Shown: piece after piece, positions 35,688 through 45,093 of the stretch
Layout of the letters: every line of letters starts with the position of its first letter
How positions within the stretch are numbered: the first letter of the stretch is position 1
Source: an uncultured Oscillospiraceae bacterium
Lineage (GTDB): Bacteria; Bacillota; Clostridia; Oscillospirales; Oscillospiraceae
Direction of reading: 5' to 3'
NCBI GenBank assembly: GCA_944385365.1
Contig: CALWWW010000004.1
Location: 71,297-127,910 of the forward strand
Length of the DNA: 56,614 bases
Program-made: the position numbers and the translations under genes
The notes under the pieces: generated by a model
Databases searched by the model: none
Told to the model about the DNA's origin: nothing
The model's input: the letters and a program-made list of their open reading frames with translations, nothing else

Positions 35688-36347
35688 GTGGATGCGTTGA
35701 TTAATGTGAACGGTGAGCAGGTCCAAACCCTGCAAATCCTCTTACTCACCACGCTCATTACCCTGATGCCCTCCATCCTGGTGATGATGACGTCATTCAC
35801 CCGGTATGTAATTTCCTTTTCCTTTCTGCGGTCGGCCATGGGCTTGCAGCAGAACCCGCCTAATATGGTCCTCATTGGTATGGCACTCTTTCTCACGTTG
35901 TTTACCATGTCGCCGGTCATTGATCAGATTCAGCAGGAGGCGTACACGCCGTATACGCAGGATCAGATCACCCAGGAGGAATTTATCGACCGCGCCCAGG
36001 TGCCTTTAAAGGAATTTATGGCCCGGCAAACGGAGAGCAGCGCTTTGCAGCTGTTCCTTGATCTGGCCCATATGGACCAGCCGGAGGACCAAGAGGCCGC
36101 AGATCTGCCTTTGCGGGTTCTGGTACCGGCGTTTATGACCAGTGAACTGAAACGGGCGTTCCTCATTGGTTTTTACCTGTACATCCCCTTTGTGCTCATC
36201 GATGTGGTCGTCTCGTCGGCCCTGATGTCCATGGGTATGATCATGCTGCCCCCGTCCATGATCTCCATGCCCTTCAAACTGCTGTTGTTCCTGGCGCTCA
36301 ATGGATGGGAACTGTTGTTTTCCACCTTGGTCCAGGGATTCCGATAG
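35688..36347 (+). CDS. fliP: Flagellar type III export gate protein FliP
   Basis: 219 residues with several membrane helices. It has the FliP signatures LMPSILVMMTSFTRYVISFSFLR, GLQQNPPNMVLIGMALFLT, PAFMTSELKRAFLIGFYLYIPF and GMIMLPPSMISMPFKLLLF. It begins with GTG at 35688; AAGGGAGG lies 13 bases upstream, a longer gap than usual. No N-terminal signal peptide is evident, unlike many enterobacterial FliP proteins. Confidence 0.96.
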   Translation: MDALINVNGEQVQTLQILLLTTLITLMPSILVMMTSFTRYVISFSFLRSAMGLQQNPPNMVLIGMALFLTLFTMSPVIDQIQQEAYTPYTQDQITQEEFIDRAQVPLKEFMARQTESSALQLFLDLAHMDQPEDQEAADLPLRVLVPAFMTSELKRAFLIGFYLYIPFVLIDVVVSSALMSMGMIMLPPSMISMPFKLLLFLALNGWELLFSTLVQGFR

Positions 36348-36369
36348 TGGAAAGGAGGTTGGGTGATCC

Positions 36370-36615
36370 ATGGAAGTGGTAGATATCATGCGCCAGGGCA
36401 TCGGCGTGGCCTTGAAGATCGGCGGTCCCCTGCTGATTCTCAGCATGCTGGTGGGCATCCTGGTAGCCATTTTCCAGGCGGTGACCCAGATCCACGAGCA
36501 GTCCCTGTCCTTCATTCTCAAACTGGTGGTGGTGGTAGCCGTCCTGCTGATCGGTGGAGGCTGGATGCTGGAGGTCCTGCTGGACTACACCCGCTATCTG
36601 TTCACGCTGATGTGA
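36370..36615 (+). CDS. fliQ: Flagellar export gate protein FliQ
   Basis: 81 residues and two membrane helices. GPLLILSMLVGILVAIFQAVTQIHEQSLSFILKLVVV is the hallmark FliQ segment. It is part of the FliPQR export channel. AAAGGAGGTTGG precedes the ATG. Confidence 0.95.
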   Translation: MEVVDIMRQGIGVALKIGGPLLILSMLVGILVAIFQAVTQIHEQSLSFILKLVVVVAVLLIGGGWMLEVLLDYTRYLFTLM

Positions 36616-36628
36616 CGGAGGTGGGCCT

Positions 36629-37405
36629 GTGATCGACTGGAGCCAGCTGTGGCTGCTGGAATGTATCTTTGTGCGGATGACGGGCTTCGTCCTGTTCAAT
36701 CCGCTGCTGGGCCGCAACAATTTGCCGGGTCTGGTGAAAGCGGGATTCATTTTGGTATTGACCATGGCGGTTTACGGCACCGGACCGGAGTTGACGGTGG
36801 CGGTGCCGGAGCACTATCTGGAATTTTCCGTGATTCTGCTGCTGGAGCTGGCCGCAGGCTTTGCCCTCGGCTTTATTCTGCGGCTGTTCTTCTCGGTGGT
36901 CCAGACCGGCGGCGGCGTCATCGATACCCAAATGGGCATCACTATGGCCCAGATCTATGACGCCGGCAGCCAGAGCAATATGAGCGTCACCGGCTCGTTG
37001 CTCAACATTCTGATGGTTTTGATTTTTTTCACGGCCAACGGCCACTATACGCTGCTGCGCATTCTGACGCTGTCGGGGGAACTGCTGCCCTACGGTACCG
37101 TTACCCTGAGCCGGGAGGTGGCCACCTATACGGCGGAGGTATTCATCAACTGCATGCTGCTGTCCATTAAACTGGCGCTGCCCATTCTGGCGGCGGAGCT
37201 GCTGGGCGAGATTGGCATGGGTATTTTGATGAAGGCCATCCCGCAGATCAACGCCTTTGTCATCAACATGGAGTTGAAGGTCATCATCGGACTGGTGCTG
37301 CTGTTCTTTTTCCTCACGCCCATCCACGAGTTTTTGCTGGGGATGGAACGGGAAATGCTGCAGGAGCTGGAGCGGATGTTACAGCATCTGGCAGCCGGGG
37401 CCTGA
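36629..37405 (+). CDS. fliR: Flagellar export gate protein FliR
   Basis: 258 residues with about six membrane helices. FVRMTGFVLFNPLLGRNNLPGLVKAGFIL near the start and the conserved GGGVIDTQMGITMAQIYD are FliR signatures. It is the third component of the FliPQR gate. It starts with GTG at 36629, eight bases after a CGGAGG site. Confidence 0.95.
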   Translation: MIDWSQLWLLECIFVRMTGFVLFNPLLGRNNLPGLVKAGFILVLTMAVYGTGPELTVAVPEHYLEFSVILLLELAAGFALGFILRLFFSVVQTGGGVIDTQMGITMAQIYDAGSQSNMSVTGSLLNILMVLIFFTANGHYTLLRILTLSGELLPYGTVTLSREVATYTAEVFINCMLLSIKLALPILAAELLGEIGMGILMKAIPQINAFVINMELKVIIGLVLLFFFLTPIHEFLLGMEREMLQELERMLQHLAAGA

Positions 37406-37442
37406 AGCCCGCGACGGACGGCAGAGGAGGTGGTGATGGACC

Positions 37443-38516
37443 ATGGCCGACAGCTCAAAAACTGAAAAAGCGACACCAAAGAAACGACGGGACGAACGAA
37501 AGAAAGGTCACATCTTCTTCAGTAACGACGCCGTTTCGGTGGTGGTGCTGCTGGCCTGTTTCTGGACCATCAAACTGCTGGGGCCCGGCGCTGCGGAAGA
37601 ACTGGCATCCTTTTTCTACTTCTGCATGCAAACGGCCACAGATTCCACGGCGCTGCCGGGGACGGAATTGATCATCCGGGCGCTGGTGACCTTTGCCAAA
37701 ACCGCGGGTCCGCTGCTGGCGGTGGCGGTGGCGGCAGGATTGGGCGCCACGTTTTTCCAGACGCGGCTTCTGGTGTCGGGAGAGTCTATCCGACCCAAGT
37801 TCAGCCGCCTCAATCCCATTCAGGGATTTACCCGGCTGTTTTCCCTGCGCAGTATCATCGAGGCCCTCAAGGGCCTGCTGAAAATCCTGCTGCTGCTGGT
37901 GCTGATCTATCAGTTCATCTCCGGCGTGGTGGGAATGTTTACAAAATATTTGGATACCGACCTGCTGGCGGCCTGTGCGCACCTCTTTGACGAGACGTTT
38001 CAGATGGTCAATCAGATTCTTCTGGTCTATGTGGTTCTGGCCGGCGCCGACGTGTTCTACCAGTGGTGGGACTATGAACGGCAGATGCGCATGTCCAAGC
38101 AGGAAATCAAAGAAGAATACAAACAGATGGAAGGCGACCCCCAGGTCAAAGGCAAGATCAAGGAGGCCCAGCGCCGCCGGGCCCAGTCCCGGATGATGCA
38201 GCAGGTGCCTCAGGCCGACGTGGTCATCCGTAACCCCACCCACTTCGCGGTGGCGCTGCGGTACAACGCCGAGCGGGATGACGCGCCTGTGGTGCTGGCT
38301 AAGGGCCAGGACGCACTGGCGCTGCGCATTGTCCACATTGCCGAGGAGCACAAGATTGCTGTGGTGGAAAATGTTCCCCTGGCCCGTGCCCTCTACGCCT
38401 CCACTGAGTTGAATATGCCCATCCCACCGGAGCTGTATAACGCGGTGGCAGAGGTGCTGGTGTACCTCTATCGGATGGACGGCAAGCTGAAAACCGGCAA
38501 GAAAGTAGGAAACTAA
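37443..38516 (+). CDS. flhB: Flagellar export switch protein FlhB
   Basis: 357 residues. It opens with the typical ADSSKTEKATPKKRRDERKKG, has four membrane helices, a conserved linker (DPQVKGKIKEAQRRRAQSRMM) and the autocleavage motif NPTH (VVIRNPTHFAVALRY). Cleavage at N-PTH lets FliK change export from hook to filament substrates. flhX at 10301 duplicates the part after this site. Confidence 0.97.
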   Translation: MADSSKTEKATPKKRRDERKKGHIFFSNDAVSVVVLLACFWTIKLLGPGAAEELASFFYFCMQTATDSTALPGTELIIRALVTFAKTAGPLLAVAVAAGLGATFFQTRLLVSGESIRPKFSRLNPIQGFTRLFSLRSIIEALKGLLKILLLLVLIYQFISGVVGMFTKYLDTDLLAACAHLFDETFQMVNQILLVYVVLAGADVFYQWWDYERQMRMSKQEIKEEYKQMEGDPQVKGKIKEAQRRRAQSRMMQQVPQADVVIRNPTHFAVALRYNAERDDAPVVLAKGQDALALRIVHIAEEHKIAVVENVPLARALYASTELNMPIPPELYNAVAEVLVYLYRMDGKLKTGKKVGN

Positions 38517-38522
38517 GATACC

Positions 38523-40628
38523 ATGAACAAAATTCTCAACAACGCCATATCGCTGATGGTCGTGGTCATCGTGTTGTTCCTGGTGATCCCCCTGCCGGCG
38601 TTCATGCTGGACATACTGCTCATTATCAACATCTCCATGTCCATCCTGATCCTGATGATCACCATGAACATCAAGGAGACGCTGGAATTTTCCATTTTCC
38701 CATCGCTGCTGTTGATCACAACGCTATTCCGATTGGGATTGAATGTATCCTCCACCCGATTGATCCTGTCCGAGGGCGGCAATGCCGGTGTGGTCATAAA
38801 ATCCTTCGGTACGCTCATCACCCGCGGCAATATCGTCATCGGCGTGCTGATCTTCCTGATCATCGTTCTGGTGCAGTTCATCGTTATCACAAAGGGCGCG
38901 GAGCGTGTCTCCGAAGTGGCGGCCCGCTTTACCCTGGACGCCATGCCCGGTAAGCAGATGGCCATCGACGCCGACTTGAGCTCCGGCCTCATCGATGAAA
39001 AAGAGGCCCGGCAGCGGCGCTACAAGATTCAGAAGGAAGCTGACTTCTATGGCGCTATGGACGGCGCCACCAAGATCGTCAAGGGCGACGCCGTCATGTC
39101 CCTGATCATTACGGTCATCAACTTTGTGGCCGGCGCCATCATCGGTATTGTCCAGGGTGGCGGCGACATCGGCACCGTCATCAGCACCTATTCCATCGCC
39201 ACCATCGGTGATGGTCTGGTGTCCCAGATTCCGGCCCTGATGATCTCCACGGCCACGGGTATGATTGTCACCCGTTCCGTGTCCGACGGCAGCCTGAATA
39301 CGGATGTCATCGGACAGTTCAAGGCCCAGCCCCGGGCCATCCTGTCCACCGGCATCATCCTGATTTTCCTGGCGGTTATCCCCGGTACGCCGACGGTTCC
39401 GCTGGTTCTGGTGGGCGGTGCTTTGGGCGTCGGCGGCTTCGTCAGCTCCAAACGGATGGAGCAGCAGAAGCTCATGCCCCCACTGGAGGAAGCGGCGCCC
39501 ACAGCAGCGGCCCAGGAGGTCCAGGCCCCCAGCGAGGCCGATTACTTCAAGGATATCAACAACGTCTATTCCCTGCTCAGTGTGGAACCCATCGAAATGG
39601 AGTTCGGCTACAGCCTGATTCCGTTGGTGGATGAAAGCAGCGGCGGCAAGCTGATCAGCCGCATTGTCATCTTCCGCCGTCAGTTTGCGCAGGATATGGG
39701 CTTTGTCATCCCCTCCATCCGTCTCCATGACGGCGCGGCGCTGGGCACCAACCAATATGTCATCAAGATTCGCGGCGAGGAAGTGGCTTCCGGTGAAATC
39801 CTGGTGGACTATTACCTGGCGCTGGAGCCCGCCAACCCCAGCGGCGAAATCGACGGTATTGAAACCGTGGAACCGGCTTACGGTATTCCGTCCCGGTGGA
39901 TTCTGCCGGAGAACAAGGAGATGGCCGAAATCTATGGCTATACGGTGATTACGCCGCTGACAGTCATGCTGACCCATCTGTCGGAAACCGTCAAGAAGCA
40001 CGTCCACGAGCTGGTCAACCGTACGGAGACCATGCAGCTGGTGGAAAACCTCAAGAAGACCGAACCCGATCTGGTGGCTGACGCCATTCCCAATATTGTC
40101 ACCTACGCCAACCTAGAGAAGATTCTCAAGAATCTGCTGCGGGAGGGCATTCCCATCAAGGACCTGAGCGCCATCCTGGAAACCATCGTGGATGTGGGCG
40201 CCACCACACGGGATATGGACCTGATTACCGAGCAGGTCCGCAGCGCGTTGAGCCGTACCATTACCCGCAAGTTCTGCGAAAACGGCCAGCTGCGGGTGGT
40301 GACGCTGGACGCCGAGGTGGAGACCAAGATTCTGTCGGCGCTGACAAAGAACGAACACGGCGTCTATCTGGCGCTGAGTCCCGAGATTATGCAGCAGATC
40401 ATCGCGGAACTGGGCGAGCTGCGTAAAAAGTTCAACGAGCTGTCTCAGACGCCCATTGTGCTGACCAGCCAGGTCATCCGCGTCTATGTCAGCCGGATGA
40501 TTGCCCAGTTCTATCCCGATGTCTACGTGCTGTCGTTCAATGAGATCACCAGCAACGTCCAGATTCAGGCCATCGGCAATATCACCCTGCCCGCCAAGGA
40601 GAAACGCACCGAGAGTAAAGGACGGTAA
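38523..40628 (+). CDS. flhA: Flagellar type III export protein FlhA
   Basis: 701 residues. About eight N-terminal membrane helices include the FHIPEP-family region (GAERVSEVAARFTLDAMPGKQMAIDADLSSGLIDEKEARQRR), and the large cytoplasmic domain (about 340-690) docks chaperone-substrate complexes. It forms the nonameric ring of the export gate. In most Clostridia flhF and flhG follow; here fliA follows directly. Confidence 0.97.
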   Translation: MNKILNNAISLMVVVIVLFLVIPLPAFMLDILLIINISMSILILMITMNIKETLEFSIFPSLLLITTLFRLGLNVSSTRLILSEGGNAGVVIKSFGTLITRGNIVIGVLIFLIIVLVQFIVITKGAERVSEVAARFTLDAMPGKQMAIDADLSSGLIDEKEARQRRYKIQKEADFYGAMDGATKIVKGDAVMSLIITVINFVAGAIIGIVQGGGDIGTVISTYSIATIGDGLVSQIPALMISTATGMIVTRSVSDGSLNTDVIGQFKAQPRAILSTGIILIFLAVIPGTPTVPLVLVGGALGVGGFVSSKRMEQQKLMPPLEEAAPTAAAQEVQAPSEADYFKDINNVYSLLSVEPIEMEFGYSLIPLVDESSGGKLISRIVIFRRQFAQDMGFVIPSIRLHDGAALGTNQYVIKIRGEEVASGEILVDYYLALEPANPSGEIDGIETVEPAYGIPSRWILPENKEMAEIYGYTVITPLTVMLTHLSETVKKHVHELVNRTETMQLVENLKKTEPDLVADAIPNIVTYANLEKILKNLLREGIPIKDLSAILETIVDVGATTRDMDLITEQVRSALSRTITRKFCENGQLRVVTLDAEVETKILSALTKNEHGVYLALSPEIMQQIIAELGELRKKFNELSQTPIVLTSQVIRVYVSRMIAQFYPDVYVLSFNEITSNVQIQAIGNITLPAKEKRTESKGR

Positions 40629-40633
40629 TTGCC

Positions 40634-41461
40634 ATGACGACCATGACAAGATATGACGGCAGTACCGCCATGGCCACGGACGGACCCGAAGAGGGACCGG
40701 ACACCGGCCAGGAGAGCAGTGAGTCTCTGCTGCGGCGGTACAAGGAAACCGGAGACGACGCCCTCAAATGGGAGCTGGTTCTGCGGTTTGAAAATCAAAT
40801 CCGCCGCATCGCCACCCGGGCCTATGGCGTGGGATTGGGCGGCAATCAGCTGGAGGATGTGGTCCATGAGGGACTGCTGACGCTGCTGGGGGCCGTGGAC
40901 CGCTTCGACCCGGACAAAGGCGTGAAGCTGGAAACCTATGTGACCAAACGGCTGCGGGGCATGATGATCGATCTGAGCCGCAAGGAGGATTGGCTGCCCC
41001 GCCAGCTGCGGCAGAAATTCACCAAGGTCAACCGGGCGGTGGATGAGCTGTCCGTGGAACTGGGCCGCACGCCCTACAGCTGGGAGGTGGCCCGCCGATT
41101 GGGCATGAGCCTGAAGGAGTATGAAAAGACCCTGTCGGAGACGGCGGGCGCCAACTTGATGTCCTTTGAGATGCTGCTGGACGCCTACGGCAGCGTCACA
41201 GGCCAGCCGCTGGAGCGGCAGGAACGGCTGGACTCGCCGGAGGTTCACTTCGAGGAGCAGGAGCTCCACAAGGCGTTGATCACAGGCATCGAAAACTTGC
41301 GGCCCAACGAACAGTTGGTGCTATCGCTATACTATGAAAAAGAATTGACCATGAAGGAGATCGCCGAGGTGCTGGGCATCAGCGCCCCACGGGTCTCGCA
41401 GATTCACAGCCATGCCATTGCGCGGCTGCGAACGCACCTGAAGGAGCAGATGGCGCAGTAG
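40634..41461 (+). CDS. fliA: RNA polymerase sigma-28 factor FliA (SigD)
   Basis: 275 residues. Region 2 (LEDVVHEGLLTLLGAVDRFDPDKGVKLETYVTKRLRGMMIDLSRKEDWLPR), region 3 and region 4 with a helix-turn-helix (MKEIAEVLGISAPRVSQIHSHAIARLR) follow the FliA/WhiG pattern. It should direct late flagellar and chemotaxis promoters, for which candidates precede flagellin, cheA, fliD and the chemoreceptor. It lies five bases after flhA. The gene for an anti-sigma FlgM is not in the window. Confidence 0.95.
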   Translation: MTTMTRYDGSTAMATDGPEEGPDTGQESSESLLRRYKETGDDALKWELVLRFENQIRRIATRAYGVGLGGNQLEDVVHEGLLTLLGAVDRFDPDKGVKLETYVTKRLRGMMIDLSRKEDWLPRQLRQKFTKVNRAVDELSVELGRTPYSWEVARRLGMSLKEYEKTLSETAGANLMSFEMLLDAYGSVTGQPLERQERLDSPEVHFEEQELHKALITGIENLRPNEQLVLSLYYEKELTMKEIAEVLGISAPRVSQIHSHAIARLRTHLKEQMAQ

Positions 41462-41482
41462 CGCCAGGAGGGAGTGACGGAA

Positions 41483-42241
41483 ATGACAAGAGGATTTTAT
41501 GATCTGACATCCGGTATGCTGTCCCAAACCCGCCGTCTGGACGTGGTGGGCAACAACATGACCAACGTGACCACGGCAGGCTACAAGCGGGAGACGTATA
41601 CAGACACCACCTTCCAGGAGGTGCTGCTGAGCCGTACAGGCAGCGCCGACAAGTCCAATCCGACCCCCATTGGCCAGGCTAGTTATATGCTGGTGCCCAG
41701 TGAGCTGTATGTCAACCATGACCAGGGCATTGTGGAGGAAACGGGGCTGACGCTGGATTTTGCCATCTATGGCGACGGCTACTTTGCCATTGAGACGGAC
41801 AACGGTGTGGAATACACCCGCAACGGCAATTTCTCCCTGGACAATGAGGGATATCTGTATCTGCCCAACCACGGCCGGGTGCTGGGTGTGGACCAACAGC
41901 CCATCCACCTGGATACCGATTACATAGAGGCCGACGATACCGGCCGGATTTACAACGCCGGTGACAAAACAACGGTCTATGGTCAGCTGGGTGTGTTCAC
42001 CTTTGCCGATCAGCAGCAGTTGGTGAAGAATGAAAGCGGCCTGTTCGGGGCCAACGGCCAGCAGCCGGCGGCTTCCAACGCCCAGGTGATGTGGAAGAAC
42101 CTGGAGAGCTCCAACGTGGATATGCTCCAGGAAATGAGCCGCATGATGACGGCCCAGCGGGCCTTGCAGGGTGCTGCGTCCGTTTTGCAGATCTATGACG
42201 GCGTGCTGACCAAGGCCACCAGCGATGTCGGCAGATTGTAA
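41483..42241 (+). CDS. flgF: Flagellar rod protein, FlgF/FlgG family (FlhO-like)
   Basis: 252 residues. The rod signature (GMLSQTRRLDVVGNNMTNVTTAGYKRE), GLTLDFAIYGDGYFAIETDNGVEYTRNGNFSLDNEGYL and the C-terminal helix (VDMLQEMSRMMTAQRALQGAASVLQIYD) place it in the FlgF/FlgG distal-rod family. It is the first of a tandem pair, matching B. subtilis flhO-flhP. The start at 41483 is set by AGGAGGG ten bases upstream. FlgF versus FlgG cannot be decided by sight. Confidence 0.9.
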   Translation: MTRGFYDLTSGMLSQTRRLDVVGNNMTNVTTAGYKRETYTDTTFQEVLLSRTGSADKSNPTPIGQASYMLVPSELYVNHDQGIVEETGLTLDFAIYGDGYFAIETDNGVEYTRNGNFSLDNEGYLYLPNHGRVLGVDQQPIHLDTDYIEADDTGRIYNAGDKTTVYGQLGVFTFADQQQLVKNESGLFGANGQQPAASNAQVMWKNLESSNVDMLQEMSRMMTAQRALQGAASVLQIYDGVLTKATSDVGRL

Positions 42242-42258
42242 GGGTTGGAGGTAGTACC

Positions 42259-43002
42259 ATGATTCAAGGGTTTTATAGCGCGGCCACCGGCGCCCAGCAG
42301 CAGATGAAGAAGATGGACGTCCAGGCCAACAACATTGCCAACGTCAACACCTACGGCTTCAAGGCCGAGCGGGCGTCCTTCGGCGCTCTGATGTACGGCA
42401 TGGTGGAGGGCACCGAAGGAGACCTGCCCAGAGGCAGCGGCGCGGCGATTGTGTCCACCGGCACAGACTTCAGCGACTCCTCCATCGAGGAGACAGGCCG
42501 CAAACAGGACTACGCCATCATCGGCGAGGGATACTTCGGCCTCTATGATCCGGCGACAGAGGAGATTTCCTTTACAAGGGACGGCTCCTTTGCACTGGGT
42601 TCCTTCCAGCAGCTGGTGGAGGAAGAGGGCGAAGAGCCGTACTACGAACAGATTTTCTATCTGACCGACGGCGAGGGGCGGCAGGTTCTGGACCGTCAGG
42701 GCTATCCCATTGTGGTGGAGGACGGCGGCTATGACGACGTCCAGCCCGTGGGCGTCTTTACCATCCAGTATGAGGACGGCCTGCAGCATGTGGGCAGCGG
42801 CCGGTTTGTGGCCGGTGAGAAAAACGGACAGATCTGGATCAGCGATACCGAGGCGCGCCAGGGCTACCTGGAGTCCTCCAACGCGGACCTTGCCACGGAA
42901 TTGGGTAAGGTCATCGAAGCCCAGCGGGCGTACAGCTATGCGCTCCGCATGGTCACCACCGCCGATGAAGTGGAGACCACAGTGGTCAATCTGCCCAACT
43001 GA
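42259..43002 (+). CDS. flgG: Flagellar distal rod protein FlgG (FlhP-like)
   Basis: 247 residues. MIQGFYSAATGAQQQMKKMDVQANNIANVNTYGFKAER, RKQDYAIIGEGYFGL and the C-terminal SSNADLATELGKVIEAQRAYSYALRMVTTADEVE are classic for FlgG. It has an acidic insertion (FQQLVEEEGEEPYYEQIFYLTDGEG). It forms the distal rod with the preceding gene product. Confidence 0.92.
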   Translation: MIQGFYSAATGAQQQMKKMDVQANNIANVNTYGFKAERASFGALMYGMVEGTEGDLPRGSGAAIVSTGTDFSDSSIEETGRKQDYAIIGEGYFGLYDPATEEISFTRDGSFALGSFQQLVEEEGEEPYYEQIFYLTDGEGRQVLDRQGYPIVVEDGGYDDVQPVGVFTIQYEDGLQHVGSGRFVAGEKNGQIWISDTEARQGYLESSNADLATELGKVIEAQRAYSYALRMVTTADEVETTVVNLPN

Positions 43003-43019
43003 CAGGATGGTGAGGACAA

Positions 43020-43643
43020 ATGAAAAATTACAATGAACTCAACAGCATGGAACTGGATACGCTCCGGGAGATCGGCAGCATGGGCACCGGCAACGCCGCC
43101 ACCGCCCTGTCGGGTATGATTGGACGCCGCGTGCGCATTGAAATGCCCGAGGTCCGCATTATGGGGTACAACGAGGCCATCGATTGGATTGGCGGCCCGG
43201 AAATCATCACCGCCGGCGTTCTGGCCCGGATGGAGGGCGAGATCAACGGCATCATCCTCTGTATCGAGCAGGCAGCCTTTGTGGAGCAGGTCCTGTCCTG
43301 TGTCCTGGATCGAACCTTCCACAGCTTTGACGAGCTGGAGGAGCTGGATATTTCCGCCCTGCGCGAAGTGGGCAACATCATGATTTCCGCCTACACCAAC
43401 GCCATGTCGGGACTGACCAGTATGAAGATCCGGCCTTCGGTTCCCGCCTTTGCGGTGGATATGCAGGGCGCCATTATGGCGGTGCCCATGGCGGAGTTCG
43501 GCGGTCAGTCGGATTACATCATGGCCATCGGCACCAATTTCATCTTTGACGATGAATGCACCGTGCCGTGCCGCCTGCTCATGTCGCCGGATGTGCGTTC
43601 CCTGAACTTCCTGCTGAGAAAGCTGGGGGTACTGGATGGATAA
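43020..43643 (+). CDS. cheC: CheY-P phosphatase CheC, first active site altered
   Basis: 207 residues with two CheC motifs of the form (D/S)xxxExxN-x22-P. The second is complete: S112, E116, N119, P142. The first has D13, E17 and P43, but Ser 20 replaces the catalytic Asn (the codon is AGC). CheC dephosphorylates CheY-P and is stimulated by CheD. The N-to-S change should weaken or inactivate one of its two sites (inference). It overlaps cheD by eight bases. Confidence 0.95.
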   Translation: MKNYNELNSMELDTLREIGSMGTGNAATALSGMIGRRVRIEMPEVRIMGYNEAIDWIGGPEIITAGVLARMEGEINGIILCIEQAAFVEQVLSCVLDRTFHSFDELEELDISALREVGNIMISAYTNAMSGLTSMKIRPSVPAFAVDMQGAIMAVPMAEFGGQSDYIMAIGTNFIFDDECTVPCRLLMSPDVRSLNFLLRKLGVLDG

Positions 43644-44121
43644 CAACAAATTGATTATCGGCATTGCCGATATGAAAATGGCCCAGCGGGAGGGAGAACT
43701 GATTACATATGCGCTGGGTTCCTGTGTCGGTGTGGCACTCTATGACCCGGTGATCAAGCTGGGGGCGCTGGTCCATGTGATGCTGCCCCTCAACATGGAA
43801 ACCGGCCGGACATCGCCGCTGAAATATGCCGATACCGGCATTCGTGAGACTTTGCGCCGGATGGAGCTGCAAGGCGCCAAGCGCAGCCGCATTGTGGCGA
43901 AAATCGCCGGCGGGGCCCGGATGTTTGATACGCCGGGCTGCGGCAGCCTGGGCAACATCGGCCAGCGCAACATTGAAAGCGCCCATATGACCCTCAAGCG
44001 GGAGAATATCCGGCTTTTGAAAGAGGATGTGGGCGGCACCGTGGCCAGAACCATGCTGTTCGATGTGGCCACCGGTGTGGGCCGGATTCGCAGCTACAAC
44101 CGGCCGGAACAAATTTTGTAA
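43636..44121 (+). CDS. cheD: Chemoreceptor glutamine deamidase CheD
   Basis: 161 residues. The catalytic triad is visible with the spacing known for CheD: T24, C30 (GSCVGVAL) and H47 (ALVHVMLP). IAGGARMF is the other conserved stretch. CheD deamidates receptor glutamines and also binds CheC to raise its activity. The eight-base overlap with cheC suggests coupled translation of the partners. Confidence 0.96.
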   Translation: MDNNKLIIGIADMKMAQREGELITYALGSCVGVALYDPVIKLGALVHVMLPLNMETGRTSPLKYADTGIRETLRRMELQGAKRSRIVAKIAGGARMFDTPGCGSLGNIGQRNIESAHMTLKRENIRLLKEDVGGTVARTMLFDVATGVGRIRSYNRPEQIL

Positions 44122-44151
44122 ATTAAGAATTAAGAGAGCGAGGAAAGCGCC

Positions 44152-45078
44152 ATGGATCAGGGTAAGAACGGCATTTTACTGGAATCGGGAACCAATGAAA
44201 TTGAGATCATGCAGTTTACCATCGACGGGAATCTGTATGGCATCAACGTGGCCAAGGTGCGGGAGATCATGCTGGCGCAGGAAGTGCGTCCCATGCCCCA
44301 CTCCCATATGGCTGTAGAGGGCATTTTCAAGCCCAGAGATCAGGTGATCACTGTGGTGGACCTGCCCAAGTACCTCAACCAGCAGGACGAGGAAAAGGGC
44401 GAAAAGGACCTGTTTATCATCACCAATTTCAACAAGATGCACATTGCGTTCCGGGTGCATACGGTGGTGGGCATCAGCCGCATTTCCTGGCAGGATATAC
44501 AGAAGCCCGACAAGACCGTGTCCGGCGGCCCCGACGGTGTGGCCACCGGCATTGCCCAGTGCGGCCAGCAGCTGGTGACCATCCTGGACTTTGAGCGCAT
44601 TGTGGCGGAGATTGCCCCGGAGACCACCATTCAGATGAAAGAAGTGGAGGACATGGGCTACCGCAACCGCAGCGAAAAGCCCATCTGGATCGCTGAGGAC
44701 TCCATCCTCCTGTCCCGCATGATTCAGGAGGCCCTGAGCAAGGCCGGTTACGACAATCTGCGGGCCTTTGCCAACGGCGCGGAGCTGTGGGAAGCGGTCC
44801 AGAAGGTTCGGGAGACCAAGGACCTGTTCGGCCAGGTGGCGCTGGTGATTACCGATATCGAAATGCCCCAGATGGACGGCCACCGGCTGACCAAGCTGAT
44901 GAAGGATGACCCCATTCTGCAGCGGGTTCCGCTGGTGATCTTCTCCTCCCTGATTACGCCGGAAATGTACATCAAGGGCAAGCAGCTGGGCGCTGACGAG
45001 CAGTTGAGCAAGCCGGAAATCGGCCATCTCATCGGCGTCATTGATCACCTGCTGGAAGTCAGCGGCAACGGCATCTAA
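44152..45078 (+). CDS. cheV: Chemotaxis coupling/response regulator protein CheV
   Basis: 308 residues. A CheW-like domain (about 15-160: FTIDGNLYGINVAKVREIM; VEGIFKPRDQVITVVDLPKYL) is fused to a receiver domain (about 175-305) with E/D pair AED, phospho-acceptor in VITDIEMPQMDG and the conserved Lys in LSKPEI. CheV couples receptors to CheA and adapts when phosphorylated. It lies 30 bases after cheD. Confidence 0.95.
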   Translation: MDQGKNGILLESGTNEIEIMQFTIDGNLYGINVAKVREIMLAQEVRPMPHSHMAVEGIFKPRDQVITVVDLPKYLNQQDEEKGEKDLFIITNFNKMHIAFRVHTVVGISRISWQDIQKPDKTVSGGPDGVATGIAQCGQQLVTILDFERIVAEIAPETTIQMKEVEDMGYRNRSEKPIWIAEDSILLSRMIQEALSKAGYDNLRAFANGAELWEAVQKVRETKDLFGQVALVITDIEMPQMDGHRLTKLMKDDPILQRVPLVIFSSLITPEMYIKGKQLGADEQLSKPEIGHLIGVIDHLLEVSGNGI

Positions 45079-45093
45079 GGAGGCGTTTCCTAC

